33,471 nucleotides of DNA from Sphingomonadaceae bacterium (GTDB lineage Bacteria; Pseudomonadota; Alphaproteobacteria; Sphingomonadales; Sphingomonadaceae): positions 1-33,471 of the forward strand of contig JAHRVR010000169.1 of NCBI GenBank assembly GCA_019090585.1. The letters are read 5' to 3'. Made by a program: the position numbers and the translations under genes. How positions within the stretch are numbered: the stretch's first letter is position 1; each line of letters begins with the position of its first letter. Of this stretch, positions 17,650 to 25,600 are shown piece by piece. Below the pieces are notes generated by a model that worked only from the letters and a program-made list of their open reading frames with translations, was not told where the DNA came from and ran no database searches.

Positions 17650-18873
17650 TTAGGCGGGATCCCATACCAGCGGGAGGTGTTCGATGTTGAGAACGCTTCC
17701 GCCGCGCATGGGAACGTCCTTACCTGGCTCAATGCGGAAAGCTGGTATGCGCTTCATCACTTCTTCCAGCATGACAACGATCTCGATGCGGGCAAGGTGC
17801 CGTCCGACGCAGCGATGGTCGCCCGCGCCGAAAGCGATGTGGTTGATCCGCTCGCGGTCGATATCGACTTTGTCGGCATGGTCGAACATCCGCTCATCAA
17901 GGTTTGCCGCCGGGTAATTGAGCAGCACCATGTCTCCCGCACGAACATTGTAGCCGTGCCAGTTTTCGTCCTTCATGGTCTTGCGGATGACGGGCGCCAC
18001 GGCATGGCGGCGCATCAGCTCTTCCATCGCATGCGGTATCTTGTCCGGCTCCTCACGCAAACGCTGCTGCAAGGTTTGGTCCATCGCCAGATAGCGCATG
18101 CAAAATGCCATGGCGTTGGCCACGGTATCGAGCCCGGCGAAGAACAGCAGTTTGCAATAGCCCAACACGAGGTCCTCGCTGACCGGCTCGCCATTAATTT
18201 CCAGTTCGAGAAGGTAGGAAATCAGGTCATCTTCCGGCTTCGCAGTCCGCGCTATGATCACTTCGCGCAGTAAACGGAGCGCCTCATCAATTGAACTGTA
18301 GCGGACATCAAGGTCTCGTTCGCCAACGGCTGCTTTGGCCAGGTCGCGATATGTTCTAAAGTCTGCCTTGTTCAATCCCATGATGTCGATGAAGATCAGT
18401 ACCGGGAGCTTCTCGGTGACAGCTGTGAAAAAGTCCGCCTTGCCCAGTGGCGCGATTTCATCGATCAGTTCCACTGCCAGTTCGCGGATCTGACCGACAC
18501 GCTTATACATCTGGGTGGCGGTGAAGACCTTGGTAAGCGGCGCCCTGAACGCAGCATGATCCGGTGGATCGATCTGCAAGGGAATACTGGGGTGCGGTTC
18601 CGGAAGTTCGTGGCGGGGCGGGATTCGCATATAGCTGCTGCTGAACAGATCGGTCCGCTTGGCGGCATCGATGATCACATCATATCCCTGGATAACCCAA
18701 TAGCCGCCCAGGGCCGTGCTCCAGAAGACATCCGGCGCTTCGACGCGTAGTTCGGCCATGGCTTCGGGTATACCGCCCGCCGAAGTGTAGCGCGGGTCGG
18801 AATAGTAATCGAAATCGAGCACCAGCGCGGGATCAATGCCCGATGGTGGCGCTGTGGTCGTAATGGTTTCCAT
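17650..18873 (-). CDS. Cytochrome P450, CYP101 (P450cam)-like
   Basis: 407-residue soluble class I P450. The haem motif FGAGDHRCVGRHLAR puts the axial ligand at C355. The I-helix is FFAGLDTVANA with D249-T250 (compare Asp251-Thr252 of P450cam), and the ExxR motif is E285-R288. Similarity to P450cam extends over the protein: LVLDFDYYSDPRYTSAG near the start, LQIDPPDHAAFRAPL, EELMRRHAVAP, RIPAFRIEPG, and the terminus LPLVWDPA, which is nearly the P450cam ending. At the P450cam Tyr96 position (camphor carbonyl contact) I align H94. It lies between the zinc alcohol dehydrogenase (31 bases upstream) and epoxide hydrolase. A probable role is hydroxylation of an alicyclic terpenoid. No ferredoxin or reductase is in the window. 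The ribosome-binding site is CGGGAGAGGA. Confidence 0.93.
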   Translation of the reverse strand: METITTTAPPSGIDPALVLDFDYYSDPRYTSAGGIPEAMAELRVEAPDVFWSTALGGYWVIQGYDVIIDAAKRTDLFSSSYMRIPPRHELPEPHPSIPLQIDPPDHAAFRAPLTKVFTATQMYKRVGQIRELAVELIDEIAPLGKADFFTAVTEKLPVLIFIDIMGLNKADFRTYRDLAKAAVGERDLDVRYSSIDEALRLLREVIIARTAKPEDDLISYLLELEINGEPVSEDLVLGYCKLLFFAGLDTVANAMAFCMRYLAMDQTLQQRLREEPDKIPHAMEELMRRHAVAPVIRKTMKDENWHGYNVRAGDMVLLNYPAANLDERMFDHADKVDIDRERINHIAFGAGDHRCVGRHLARIEIVVMLEEVMKRIPAFRIEPGKDVPMRGGSVLNIEHLPLVWDPA

Positions 18874-18904
18874 CTCGTCCTCTCCCGGAATTGTGGTTTG
18901 CCAG

Positions 18905-19990
18905 TCAGTTGTCGAAGACGATCACACTTCTGGCAACGTCACCGGCTATCATGTTGTCATAGCCATCATTGATATCTTCAAGCTTGATTCGCTGTGAGAC
19001 CAGCTCGTCCAGCTTAAGTTTGCCGTTCAGATAGAGCTGCGCATAATTGGGGATCGCCTGCTGGAAGGGCGCGGACCCCATCAGTGATCCGCGAACTTCC
19101 AATTCCATTGCCATGACCATGACGCCAGGGACCGAGAAGCTCGATCCGGAAGGGGCCATGCCGACAACCGTAAAGACGCCGCGGCGGCGCAGCATCATCA
19201 GCGCCTGTTCCTGCGTGGAGGGAAGGCCGATCACTTCGAAAGAATAGTCCGCACCGCCGCCCGTCATTTCCCTGACTTCGGCGACGGCGTCCGGCCCGCC
19301 CTTGACGCAATCCGTCGCGCCGAAAGTGCGGGCAAGATCGAACTTGCGCTCATTAAGGTCCACAGCGATGATACGCGCGGCACCGGCCAGCCGGGCGCCC
19401 TGGATGACGTTGAGGCCGACGCCGCCACAGCCGATCACCACGACGGTGCTACCCGGGGAAACAGCCCCGCGGTTGAGCGCTGCGCCAACGCCGGTCAGCA
19501 CGGCGCAACCCAGCAGGGCCGCACGGTCAAGCGGCATACCTTCGGGGATCTTGGTAAGGCCGGTGCGGTGGATCAGCATTTCCTCGGCAAATCCGCCCAA
19601 CCCGGCAAATTGGCTGATGGCCTCCTTGCCCCGCGTGATACGGGAAGGCAGGTCTTCCGCCCGCGATTTTGGGTTGTTGCCACAGACGTTGTTGTGTCCG
19701 GTCTGACAATCGCGGCAATGGCCGCAATACATGGATGTGCAGCTGACGACTTCATCGCCGGGCTTGAATTCGCTGACATCGGAACCAACCGCTTCGACGA
19801 CGCCTGCTGCCTCATGGCCCAGCACCGCGGGCATGGGAGTGAGGAGATCGCCCGAAATCGAGTGATAGTCTGAATGACATAGCCCGCTGCCGACGACGCG
19901 AATGCGCACTTCGTCGGGGCGCGGGGCGTCGAGTTCGACGTCCTCGATTGTAAGCGGCTGCTGGATCTCGCGAAGTACGGCGGCTTTCAT
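18905..19990 (-). CDS. Zinc-dependent alcohol dehydrogenase (MDR family)
   Basis: 361-residue medium-chain dehydrogenase. Catalytic zinc ligands are C38 (GLCHSDYH), H59-E60 (GHEAAG) and probably C162. The structural zinc lobe is C89, C92, C95, C103. The NAD-binding motif is GCGGVG (187-192), followed by VDLNERK, whose Asp favours NAD over NADP. In P450cam-type pathways the P450 product is oxidised by an MDR alcohol dehydrogenase encoded beside it, and the same pairing is seen here, so oxidation of the hydroxylated substrate to a ketone for the BVMO is the likely job (inference). It has CGGGAGAG before the ATG and lies 71 bases after the esterase gene. Confidence 0.93.
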   Translation of the reverse strand: MKAAVLREIQQPLTIEDVELDAPRPDEVRIRVVGSGLCHSDYHSISGDLLTPMPAVLGHEAAGVVEAVGSDVSEFKPGDEVVSCTSMYCGHCRDCQTGHNNVCGNNPKSRAEDLPSRITRGKEAISQFAGLGGFAEEMLIHRTGLTKIPEGMPLDRAALLGCAVLTGVGAALNRGAVSPGSTVVVIGCGGVGLNVIQGARLAGAARIIAVDLNERKFDLARTFGATDCVKGGPDAVAEVREMTGGGADYSFEVIGLPSTQEQALMMLRRRGVFTVVGMAPSGSSFSVPGVMVMAMELEVRGSLMGSAPFQQAIPNYAQLYLNGKLKLDELVSQRIKLEDINDGYDNMIAGDVARSVIVFDN

Positions 19991-20061
19991 GTTCTCTCCC
20001 GATTATAGTTGTTTTGTTCTATTGATTAATGCGCGTTGGAGCTGTCGTCTATAATTTGTTC

Positions 20062-20997
20062 TTATGCCTGAACCAGTTGCCTTCCGATCCACGCGACGGT
20101 TGCATTCACGGCACCAAGCGCGGGCTCGGCAAATTCGGTCATCGAGTAATAACCGTGAAACATGCCTTCATCGATGCGCAGTTCAACCGGAACGCCATCT
20201 CGTTCCAGCAGCTTGGCATAAGCGATATTGTCATCGCACAGGACATCACAATCGCCCGTGGTGATGAAGGCCGGGGCAAGGCCTGATGCGTCTTTGAGCT
20301 TTAACGGCTTGGCAAGCGGCGATGAATTCTCGCCATCGCCAGAAAGATAATGGCCCCAGAAATACTCCATGTCCGCGCCAGTCAGCATCCATCCCTTATC
20401 GCCGACTTCGCGATAGGATGCGGTGGTGAAATCTGTGTCGAACGCGCCATAGACAATGATCTGACCCGCCAGATCAGGCCCGCCTTCGTCGCGCGCGCGA
20501 ATGGCAATTGCAGCGCACAGGTTCCCGCCAGCACTGTCTCCGGCGATGAAATACGGCCCTTTGAGATTAGCCGCAGCCCATCGCAGCCCTGTGAAGCAAT
20601 CGTCGAGCGGTTGGGGAAAGGGGTGTTCGGGCGAAAGCCGGTAATCAACGCTGATGACGTCAAGGCCAGCCCAGCCCGCCCAGCGGCGGCACATGCTGTC
20701 GCCCGTATCGAGGTCGCCCAGGACCCAACCGCCGCCGTGGAAATAGACAATCGTGCCCTTGGTTGCGCCGAGCGGCTTGAAATGGCGAATGGGGATCGGG
20801 CCGTGCGGTCCACTTATGGTTGAGTCGATAACTTCAGCAAGCTCGGGCAGGTCTGTTGGCTCCGGGGCTGCCGCAAGGATATTCGTCATGAGCGCTCGTG
20901 CACCTTCGGGCGGAAGCGAGGCAAATTCTGGAATTCCAGCTTCCTTGCGCTTCTCGAAAAGAATTGCGCCGTAAGGGTGGGGTTCTCTCATTGTCAT
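20062..20997 (-). CDS. Alpha/beta hydrolase, HSL-type esterase/lipase
   Basis: 311 residues of the hormone-sensitive-lipase (alpha/beta-hydrolase-3) family. The oxyanion motif is HGGGWVLGD, the nucleophile elbow is GDSAGGN, the acid is in TTGDCDVLCDDN, and the His in EGMFHGYYSM. Intracellular; no signal peptide. It overlaps the SDR gene by 4 bases (ATGA) and is therefore co-translated with SDR and BVMO. Hydrolases next to BVMOs usually open the ester or lactone that the BVMO makes (for example in cyclohexanone and camphor-type pathways); that is the likely role here. Confidence 0.92.
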   Translation of the reverse strand: MTMREPHPYGAILFEKRKEAGIPEFASLPPEGARALMTNILAAAPEPTDLPELAEVIDSTISGPHGPIPIRHFKPLGATKGTIVYFHGGGWVLGDLDTGDSMCRRWAGWAGLDVISVDYRLSPEHPFPQPLDDCFTGLRWAAANLKGPYFIAGDSAGGNLCAAIAIRARDEGGPDLAGQIIVYGAFDTDFTTASYREVGDKGWMLTGADMEYFWGHYLSGDGENSSPLAKPLKLKDASGLAPAFITTGDCDVLCDDNIAYAKLLERDGVPVELRIDEGMFHGYYSMTEFAEPALGAVNATVAWIGRQLVQA

Positions 20998-21977
20998 TGC
21001 TGCGCCTGCTCCATCTGTTCGGTTGCCTTGGCAGCCGACCCTGCACCTTTATCCAGCTGTCCGGGAGGAGCACCAATGGGGGCGTCTTCCTTTGCTCCGG
21101 ACAGGCGCGATTGTCCCATGATCGCCGGATAGGGATTGACGCCGGTGGCGCGGCCCGTCCCGATTGCCTGGCAACGCGCCTTCATGGCATCGCTGTCATG
21201 ATTGGGCAGGATATAGAGCTCGCCTGCTTCTGCGGCGTCGAAAACTATCCTGGCCAGTTCTTCGGGCGGCATGGCCTTCTCGAGATTGCCGGTCATCAAC
21301 TGCTCGACCCGCTTTACGGTTGCATTCTCGTGCCGGGCTTCGCGGTCAAGATCCAGTGCAGAGGGGCTGGCCTTTTCCGGCTCCATGATCTCGGTGCGGA
21401 TCATGCCTGGCATGGCAATGGTCACGCCTATGTTGCCAACCTTTTCGGCCACCAGATCAATGTAAAGCGCCTCGGTCAGGGCCAGCGCCGCATGTTTTGT
21501 TGGCGAATAAGTCGCATAGCCTGGATAGACCGCGATGCCGGCGCCCGATGCAATGGTCACGACGTGGCACGGATCGCCTTGCGCGATCATTCGAGGCACG
21601 AAGGCACGGATTCCGTGGGCGACGCTCTTGAAGTTCAGCTCGACAATCCAGTCCATCTGTGCGGCGCTGGTTTCCCAGGCAAGTCCGCCGACGAAGGCAC
21701 CGGCATTGTTGAACAGCATGTTGACTTGTCCGAAGCGATCCACCGCTGCTTTGGCAAGATTCTCGACATCGGCCTCGCTCGTGACGTCCGCGCGCATGGC
21801 CAGAACTTCGCCGCCCATGGCGGTCAGACTTTCCTGCGCTTGCCTGAGCTTGTCCTCGCGGATGTCGGAGATGACGACGCGCATTCCCCTGCGCACGGCT
21901 TCTGTTGCCAAGCCAAGGCCGATGCCGCCCGCCGCGCCCGTGACGATCGCGACGGCGCCCTTCTGAATTGCACTCAT
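20994..21977 (-). CDS. Short-chain dehydrogenase/reductase
   Basis: Classical-type SDR of 327 residues. It has the cofactor motif TGAAGGIGLG, an Asp at the end of beta-2 (ISDIRED, NAD preference), NNAG, the catalytic Ser in TIASGAG and YSPTK as the catalytic Tyr-Lys pair. It is longer than the usual 250 because of a C-terminal extension of about 60 residues ending in a Gln/Ala-rich tail. An open frame runs on to 22391, but the fold begins at the ATG at 21977, which overlaps the BVMO stop (ATGA). It overlaps the esterase gene by 4 bases at the other end. Likely oxidises or reduces an alcohol/ketone intermediate around the BVMO step. Confidence 0.92.
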   Translation of the reverse strand: MSAIQKGAVAIVTGAAGGIGLGLATEAVRRGMRVVISDIREDKLRQAQESLTAMGGEVLAMRADVTSEADVENLAKAAVDRFGQVNMLFNNAGAFVGGLAWETSAAQMDWIVELNFKSVAHGIRAFVPRMIAQGDPCHVVTIASGAGIAVYPGYATYSPTKHAALALTEALYIDLVAEKVGNIGVTIAMPGMIRTEIMEPEKASPSALDLDREARHENATVKRVEQLMTGNLEKAMPPEELARIVFDAAEAGELYILPNHDSDAMKARCQAIGTGRATGVNPYPAIMGQSRLSGAKEDAPIGAPPGQLDKGAGSAAKATEQMEQAQQ

Positions 21978-23644
21978 GCTTCTGCTCCGACTTTGCTTTT
22001 GCTCAGGGAAAAGCCCGCATAGCCATTGGCTGCAATGTGATCGCAGCGCGCGATATAATTGTCGAACCCACCAATATAGGCCAGGAACATGCTGGGTTTG
22101 CCCGGAACGTTCGCGCCCATGTACCAACTGTTTGCTTTGGGAAATAACGTCTGGTTGGCAACCGTTCGCGTGTGTTCCGCCCAGTCTGCCGCTGCGGACT
22201 CGTCTGTCTCGATGATGTTGATACCCTGCTGGTTCATGGCGTTGATACAGTCGGCGATCCAATCGACATGCTGTTCCAGCGTAAGGATCATGTTGGCCAG
22301 AACAGACGGGCTGGACGGGCCGTTGACCGTGAACAGGTTGGGGAAGCCCGGTATAGCCAGACCAAGATAGCTTATCGGGCCGTCTGCCCATGCCTCACTG
22401 AGGGAAACGCCGCCTCGCCCTTCAATGCCAAGATTGACGATTGGGCCTGTCACCGCATCGAAGCCGATGGCAAAGACGATCAGATCGACCGGATATTCCC
22501 CGGCGCTTGTCTGAATACCAGTTGCGGTGATCCGCTCAATCGGTTCGGTCTTGATGTCGACGAGTTCAACCGTGTCGCGATTGAATGTCGCAAAATAATC
22601 GGTGTCCAGGCACAGGCGCTTGGTTCCAAACGGATAGCCTTTGGGGATCAGTTTCTCGGCTACATTTGGATCGTTCACCGTTTCGCGAATTTTTGCGTGC
22701 ACGAAGTTTGCCGCAATATCATTGGCATTCTGATTTAGCGTGGTATCGCGAAAGCAGCTCTGAAGGTTCCATCGGCCCAGCTTCCAGGCATGTTCCATCC
22801 GATCGTTGCGTTCAGCCTCGGTGAAGTCAGCTGCCGTCCGGTCGGTGCTCAGTTCAAATATCTGGCCCGAGCGCGACCGTTTCAATTTATCGAGGTAAGC
22901 GGGGTAGTCTTCGAAGACCTCTTTGCGGCGCTCCTCCGGCAAGGGGCCGTTATATGCCGGCACGCTGTAGTTGGCAGTGCGCTGAAAAACCGTAAGCTGC
23001 TTTGCGGTCTTGGCAATTTCGGGGATCGACTGGATCGCCGAGGAGCCGGTGCCGATGACAGCAACGTTCTTGCCGTCCCAGTTGACATTTTCCTTGGGCC
23101 ATGCGCCGGTCTGAATCCACTGTCCCTTGAAGTCTTCCAAACCCTTGAAATCCGGATCCTTGGGCACGGAGAGGCAGCCCACCGTGGTGACAAGGTATTT
23201 GCAGGAAATACTCTCGCCCTTGTCGGTTTCCACAGTCCAGCGATTGCGGCCTTCGTCATATCTCGCCGCGGTGATCTTCGACTGGAATTTGATGTCGCGC
23301 TTCAGGTCGAACTTTTCTGCGACAAAGTTGGCATAGCGCAGGATTTCGTCCTGCCTGGCGAAACGCTCGGTCCATTGCCACTCATCCAGCAGTTCCCGAG
23401 AGAATGTATAGCAGTAATCGACACTCTCAACATCGCAGCGCGCGCCGGGGTATCGGTTCCAATACCATGTGCCGCCGACATCGGTGCCCTGTTCGAAGCC
23501 GAAAACACTCATGCCAAGTTGGCGAAAGCGGTGATGCGCGTACATTCCGCCGAAGCCCGCACCGATTACGACGATGTCCGCTTCAGCCGGCACAGCTGTC
23601 GTTCCAACGACCGTTGCCAAATCCTGCACTTCAGACAAGATCAT
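21974..23644 (-). CDS. Type I Baeyer-Villiger monooxygenase-like flavoprotein
   Basis: FAD/NADPH monooxygenase of 556 residues that converts ketones to esters or lactones. FAD motif GAGFGG (28-33), GGTWYWNRYPGARCD (about 58-71), a second nucleotide motif VIGTGSSA (about 197-203), and a C-terminal half like cyclohexanone-monooxygenase relatives (GFPNLFTVNGPSSPSVLANM, NSWYMGANVPGKP). The BVMO fingerprint FxGxxxHxxxW is F172-G174-Q178-W182, so Gln replaces the usual His. Codon 178 is CAG on the coding strand. I chose the ATG at 23644 (GAGGAG just upstream) over one at 23662 with no ribosome-binding site. It is first in the six-gene operon and its promoter carries the TGGAC-N5-GTCCA palindrome. 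Confidence 0.92.
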   Translation of the reverse strand: MILSEVQDLATVVGTTAVPAEADIVVIGAGFGGMYAHHRFRQLGMSVFGFEQGTDVGGTWYWNRYPGARCDVESVDYCYTFSRELLDEWQWTERFARQDEILRYANFVAEKFDLKRDIKFQSKITAARYDEGRNRWTVETDKGESISCKYLVTTVGCLSVPKDPDFKGLEDFKGQWIQTGAWPKENVNWDGKNVAVIGTGSSAIQSIPEIAKTAKQLTVFQRTANYSVPAYNGPLPEERRKEVFEDYPAYLDKLKRSRSGQIFELSTDRTAADFTEAERNDRMEHAWKLGRWNLQSCFRDTTLNQNANDIAANFVHAKIRETVNDPNVAEKLIPKGYPFGTKRLCLDTDYFATFNRDTVELVDIKTEPIERITATGIQTSAGEYPVDLIVFAIGFDAVTGPIVNLGIEGRGGVSLSEAWADGPISYLGLAIPGFPNLFTVNGPSSPSVLANMILTLEQHVDWIADCINAMNQQGINIIETDESAAADWAEHTRTVANQTLFPKANSWYMGANVPGKPSMFLAYIGGFDNYIARCDHIAANGYAGFSLSKSKVGAEA

Positions 23645-23709
23645 TATCTCCTCAAATTGCATTCATTGGAATTTGTGCTGGAAATAGCGCACATCACAAT
23701 GGATACATC

Positions 23710-23724
23710 TGGACGTGATGTCCA
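23710..23724. promoter_or_regulatory. TGGAC-N5-GTCCA palindrome, candidate TetR operator at BVMO promoter
   Basis: TGGACGTGATGTCCA has the same arms and spacing as the site before the TetR gene (15603-15617). It lies 66 bases upstream of the BVMO start, next to an AT-rich stretch. It is the best candidate site for repression of the six-gene operon by the TetR encoded at its far end. Confidence 0.6.
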
Positions 23725-23864
23725 TATATATGCGACGGCTGACGTCTCGAGGCTATCGGACTAAGTTATAGTATTTTGAAAAATAACAATAAATTCGACA
23801 ATCTCGCATTTGGATATCGTCTTGCATCTGTCGTGGCTGAACCGGATATACGAGGATCGGTGGT

Positions 23865-23877
23865 TGCACAGTGTGCA
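23865..23877. promoter_or_regulatory. TGCACA-G-TGTGCA palindrome upstream of VOC gene
   Basis: Perfect 6-base arms around one base, 104 bases before the VOC start. It could be an operator for the plus-strand operon. The arms resemble, in swapped order, those of the palindrome at 9608-9625. Confidence 0.35.
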
Positions 23878-23980
23878 GACTCGTTCACTAATAGGGTCAC
23901 GATTCGCGCTTTCTCCGCGGAGGCTTCCTGCGCGGTGCTAGTGAGTGGATAGAAAAAGATAATATGGAGAGGTCGGTACT

Positions 23981-24385
23981 GTGGCCCTGCTGAAATTCAT
24001 CGATCATGTCGCGATTACAGTTGCCGATGTGGAGCGATCGACAAAATTCTACACTGCGCTGTTTGGCGCAGAGCTTCTGTTCGATCATGCGCCAAATGGA
24101 CGTTGTCTGGTCCGGTCTGTGCAGATCGGGGGCGGGGTGCAGCTTAACATCCACCAGGAAGGCAACGGGATGGACCTCGTGGCGGCCCGGCCGACACCCG
24201 GCTCGGCCGATATATGCTTCCGGTTTGGCGGGTCGATTGATGAGGCTGAGGACTTGCTGCGCAGCCATGACATCGAAATTATCGAAGGGCCGTCTGCGCG
24301 GACGGACAATCAGGGCGGCGCCGCCCAATCGGTCTATTTCCTCGATCCGGACGGCAATCTGCTGGAACTGATGGCGTCGGATTGA
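23981..24385 (+). CDS. VOC-superfamily (glyoxalase/dioxygenase-fold) protein
   Basis: 134 residues with two beta-alpha-beta-beta-beta modules, the minimum VOC unit. It begins LLKFIDHVAITVADVERSTKFYT, where the His and the C-terminal Glu of NLLELM fit VOC metal-ligand positions, and contains SVYFLDPDGNLLELM-like ending (QSVYFLDPDGNLLELMA). Members of this size can be lyases, epimerases (methylmalonyl-CoA epimerase is a relative) or dioxygenases; the function here is not assignable. The start is GTG at 23981, with GGAGAGG 8 bases upstream; a nearby ATG at 23964 is out of frame. It is first in the plus-strand operon and 27 bases ahead of the second P450. Confidence 0.85.
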   Translation: MALLKFIDHVAITVADVERSTKFYTALFGAELLFDHAPNGRCLVRSVQIGGGVQLNIHQEGNGMDLVAARPTPGSADICFRFGGSIDEAEDLLRSHDIEIIEGPSARTDNQGGAAQSVYFLDPDGNLLELMASD

Positions 24386-24412
24386 TCAGCCAGGCACAAG
24401 GAAGATATCATT

Positions 24413-25555
24413 ATGCAGGACGACACGACCAAGAGCGGCGCCATAGCGCGCGCGGCAATCGCGAAATCGACGCGTTCGCGATTTTTTGGGGATTTCACAG
24501 CGGCGAGGAAAGTACTGCGAAGCAGCAGCGTCGTTCAGGGCGGTGTTGGTATCCAGACCTTGAGGGATGTCGATGAGGACGATGTCACCATGTTCTATCT
24601 GGATGGCAAAGCGCACCAGAAGCGCCGCGCGGCAATTGCGCCTTTCTTTACGCTCAAGACGATCACGGAAAAATATGAGCCGGTGATGCATCGCTGTGCG
24701 GACACGTTGATATCCCGGCTGGCGCAGACCGGAGCCGCGGACTTGGGCGAACTGGCCTTTTACTATGCGGTTGTCGTGGCAGCTGATGTGATCGGACTGG
24801 ATTATTCCGACATTGACTGGCTGGCGCGGCAGATCGGCTCGATCATCGACGAAGACGGCGGTAAACGCCCGACCAAGGATTTCGATGACCCGGACCTGCT
24901 GGCATTTTTTGATGATGTTGTGCAGCCGGCGATTGATCGGCGCCGCAAGGAGCCGACCGAAGATATAATCTCGACCATGATCGCCAATGGCCACAAAGAC
25001 CGCTTTATCCGCACAGAAGTGCGCGGCTATGCGATTGCGGGCATGGCTACAACGCGTGAATTTATCAGCATGGCGGCGTGGTATTTGTTTGAACAGCCCA
25101 ACTTGATGGAGCGTTTCAGGACTGGCAGCGATAAAGACCAGTTTGCCATTCTGGACGAGGTTATTCGGCTTGAGCCGGTTTCCGGGGTAATCAAGCGCGA
25201 GGCCTCCGAGCCCATGGAAGTTGCGGAACTTGGCCCGGTTGCACAAGGCGATATTCTTGGCATCGACATTCGAAAGGCCAATCTGAGCGAGGATGTCGTC
25301 GGCGAATGTCCTTATGCCTTTAACCCGGACAGGGAAAATCGCATACCTGCCAAGAGCGGTTACATGAGCTTTGGTGATGGTCCGCATCGTTGCCCCGGTG
25401 CCATGCTCTCCATACACGAAACGCGCATTTTTCTGGACAAGCTGGCGAGGCTGCCTGAATTGAAGTTGGTATCCGAACCGCAGCTGAGCTGGTTCCGGCC
25501 GATTACCAGCTATGAGATAAAGAACATGTTGGTGACTTGCGAAAAGGTTGGCTGA
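24413..25555 (+). CDS. Cytochrome P450 (second, not CYP101-like)
   Basis: 380-residue soluble bacterial P450, somewhat short. Haem motif FGDGPHRCPGA with ligand C327, ExxR E249-R252 in DEVIRLEP, and I-helix AIAGMATTREF. In the I-helix the acidic residue before the conserved Thr is replaced by Ala (A212-T213-T214), so proton delivery must use another residue; some P450 families tolerate this. An early FYLDGKAHQKRRAAIAPFF segment corresponds to the usual DPPxHxxxR region with Gly in place of Pro. The ATG has AAGGAAG 8 bases upstream. It lies between the VOC gene and a thiolase-like gene. The substrate is unknown; it needs external redox partners. Confidence 0.91.
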   Translation: MQDDTTKSGAIARAAIAKSTRSRFFGDFTAARKVLRSSSVVQGGVGIQTLRDVDEDDVTMFYLDGKAHQKRRAAIAPFFTLKTITEKYEPVMHRCADTLISRLAQTGAADLGELAFYYAVVVAADVIGLDYSDIDWLARQIGSIIDEDGGKRPTKDFDDPDLLAFFDDVVQPAIDRRRKEPTEDIISTMIANGHKDRFIRTEVRGYAIAGMATTREFISMAAWYLFEQPNLMERFRTGSDKDQFAILDEVIRLEPVSGVIKREASEPMEVAELGPVAQGDILGIDIRKANLSEDVVGECPYAFNPDRENRIPAKSGYMSFGDGPHRCPGAMLSIHETRIFLDKLARLPELKLVSEPQLSWFRPITSYEIKNMLVTCEKVG

Positions 25556-25600
25556 TTGTTGCAGCGCGCGCCGATGGAAACGATGAGGGAGAGTTAGAAT

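Larger units (their letters stand above)
23645..23980. other. 336-base divergent intergenic region (BVMO operon / VOC operon)
   Basis: AT-richer than its surroundings and without a credible gene. It should contain the promoters of the six-gene minus-strand operon and the plus-strand VOC-P450-thiolase-ligase set. It contains the palindromes at 23710-23724 and 23865-23877 listed separately. On the coding strand of the BVMO, a CATATATATG stretch adjoins the first palindrome and may be part of its promoter, but I cannot place a convincing -35 box. Confidence 0.6.

Noticed and set aside
20002-20007. Perfect TATAAT (minus strand) before the alcohol dehydrogenase
   Set aside because: Only about 11 bases from the ATG, so the transcript would lack the CGGGAGAG ribosome-binding site; no -35 box at 17 bases.
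20898-22022. 374-codon plus-strand frame over the esterase/SDR genes
   Set aside because: Antisense shadow of two well-supported genes; no motif.
21978-22391. N-terminal extension of the SDR at 20994-21977
   Set aside because: The added residues lie inside the BVMO gene on the same strand in another frame and have no SDR character; the ATG at 21977 begins the Rossmann fold.
22790-23764. 324-codon plus-strand frame over the BVMO gene
   Set aside because: Antisense shadow; the BVMO motifs are on the minus strand.
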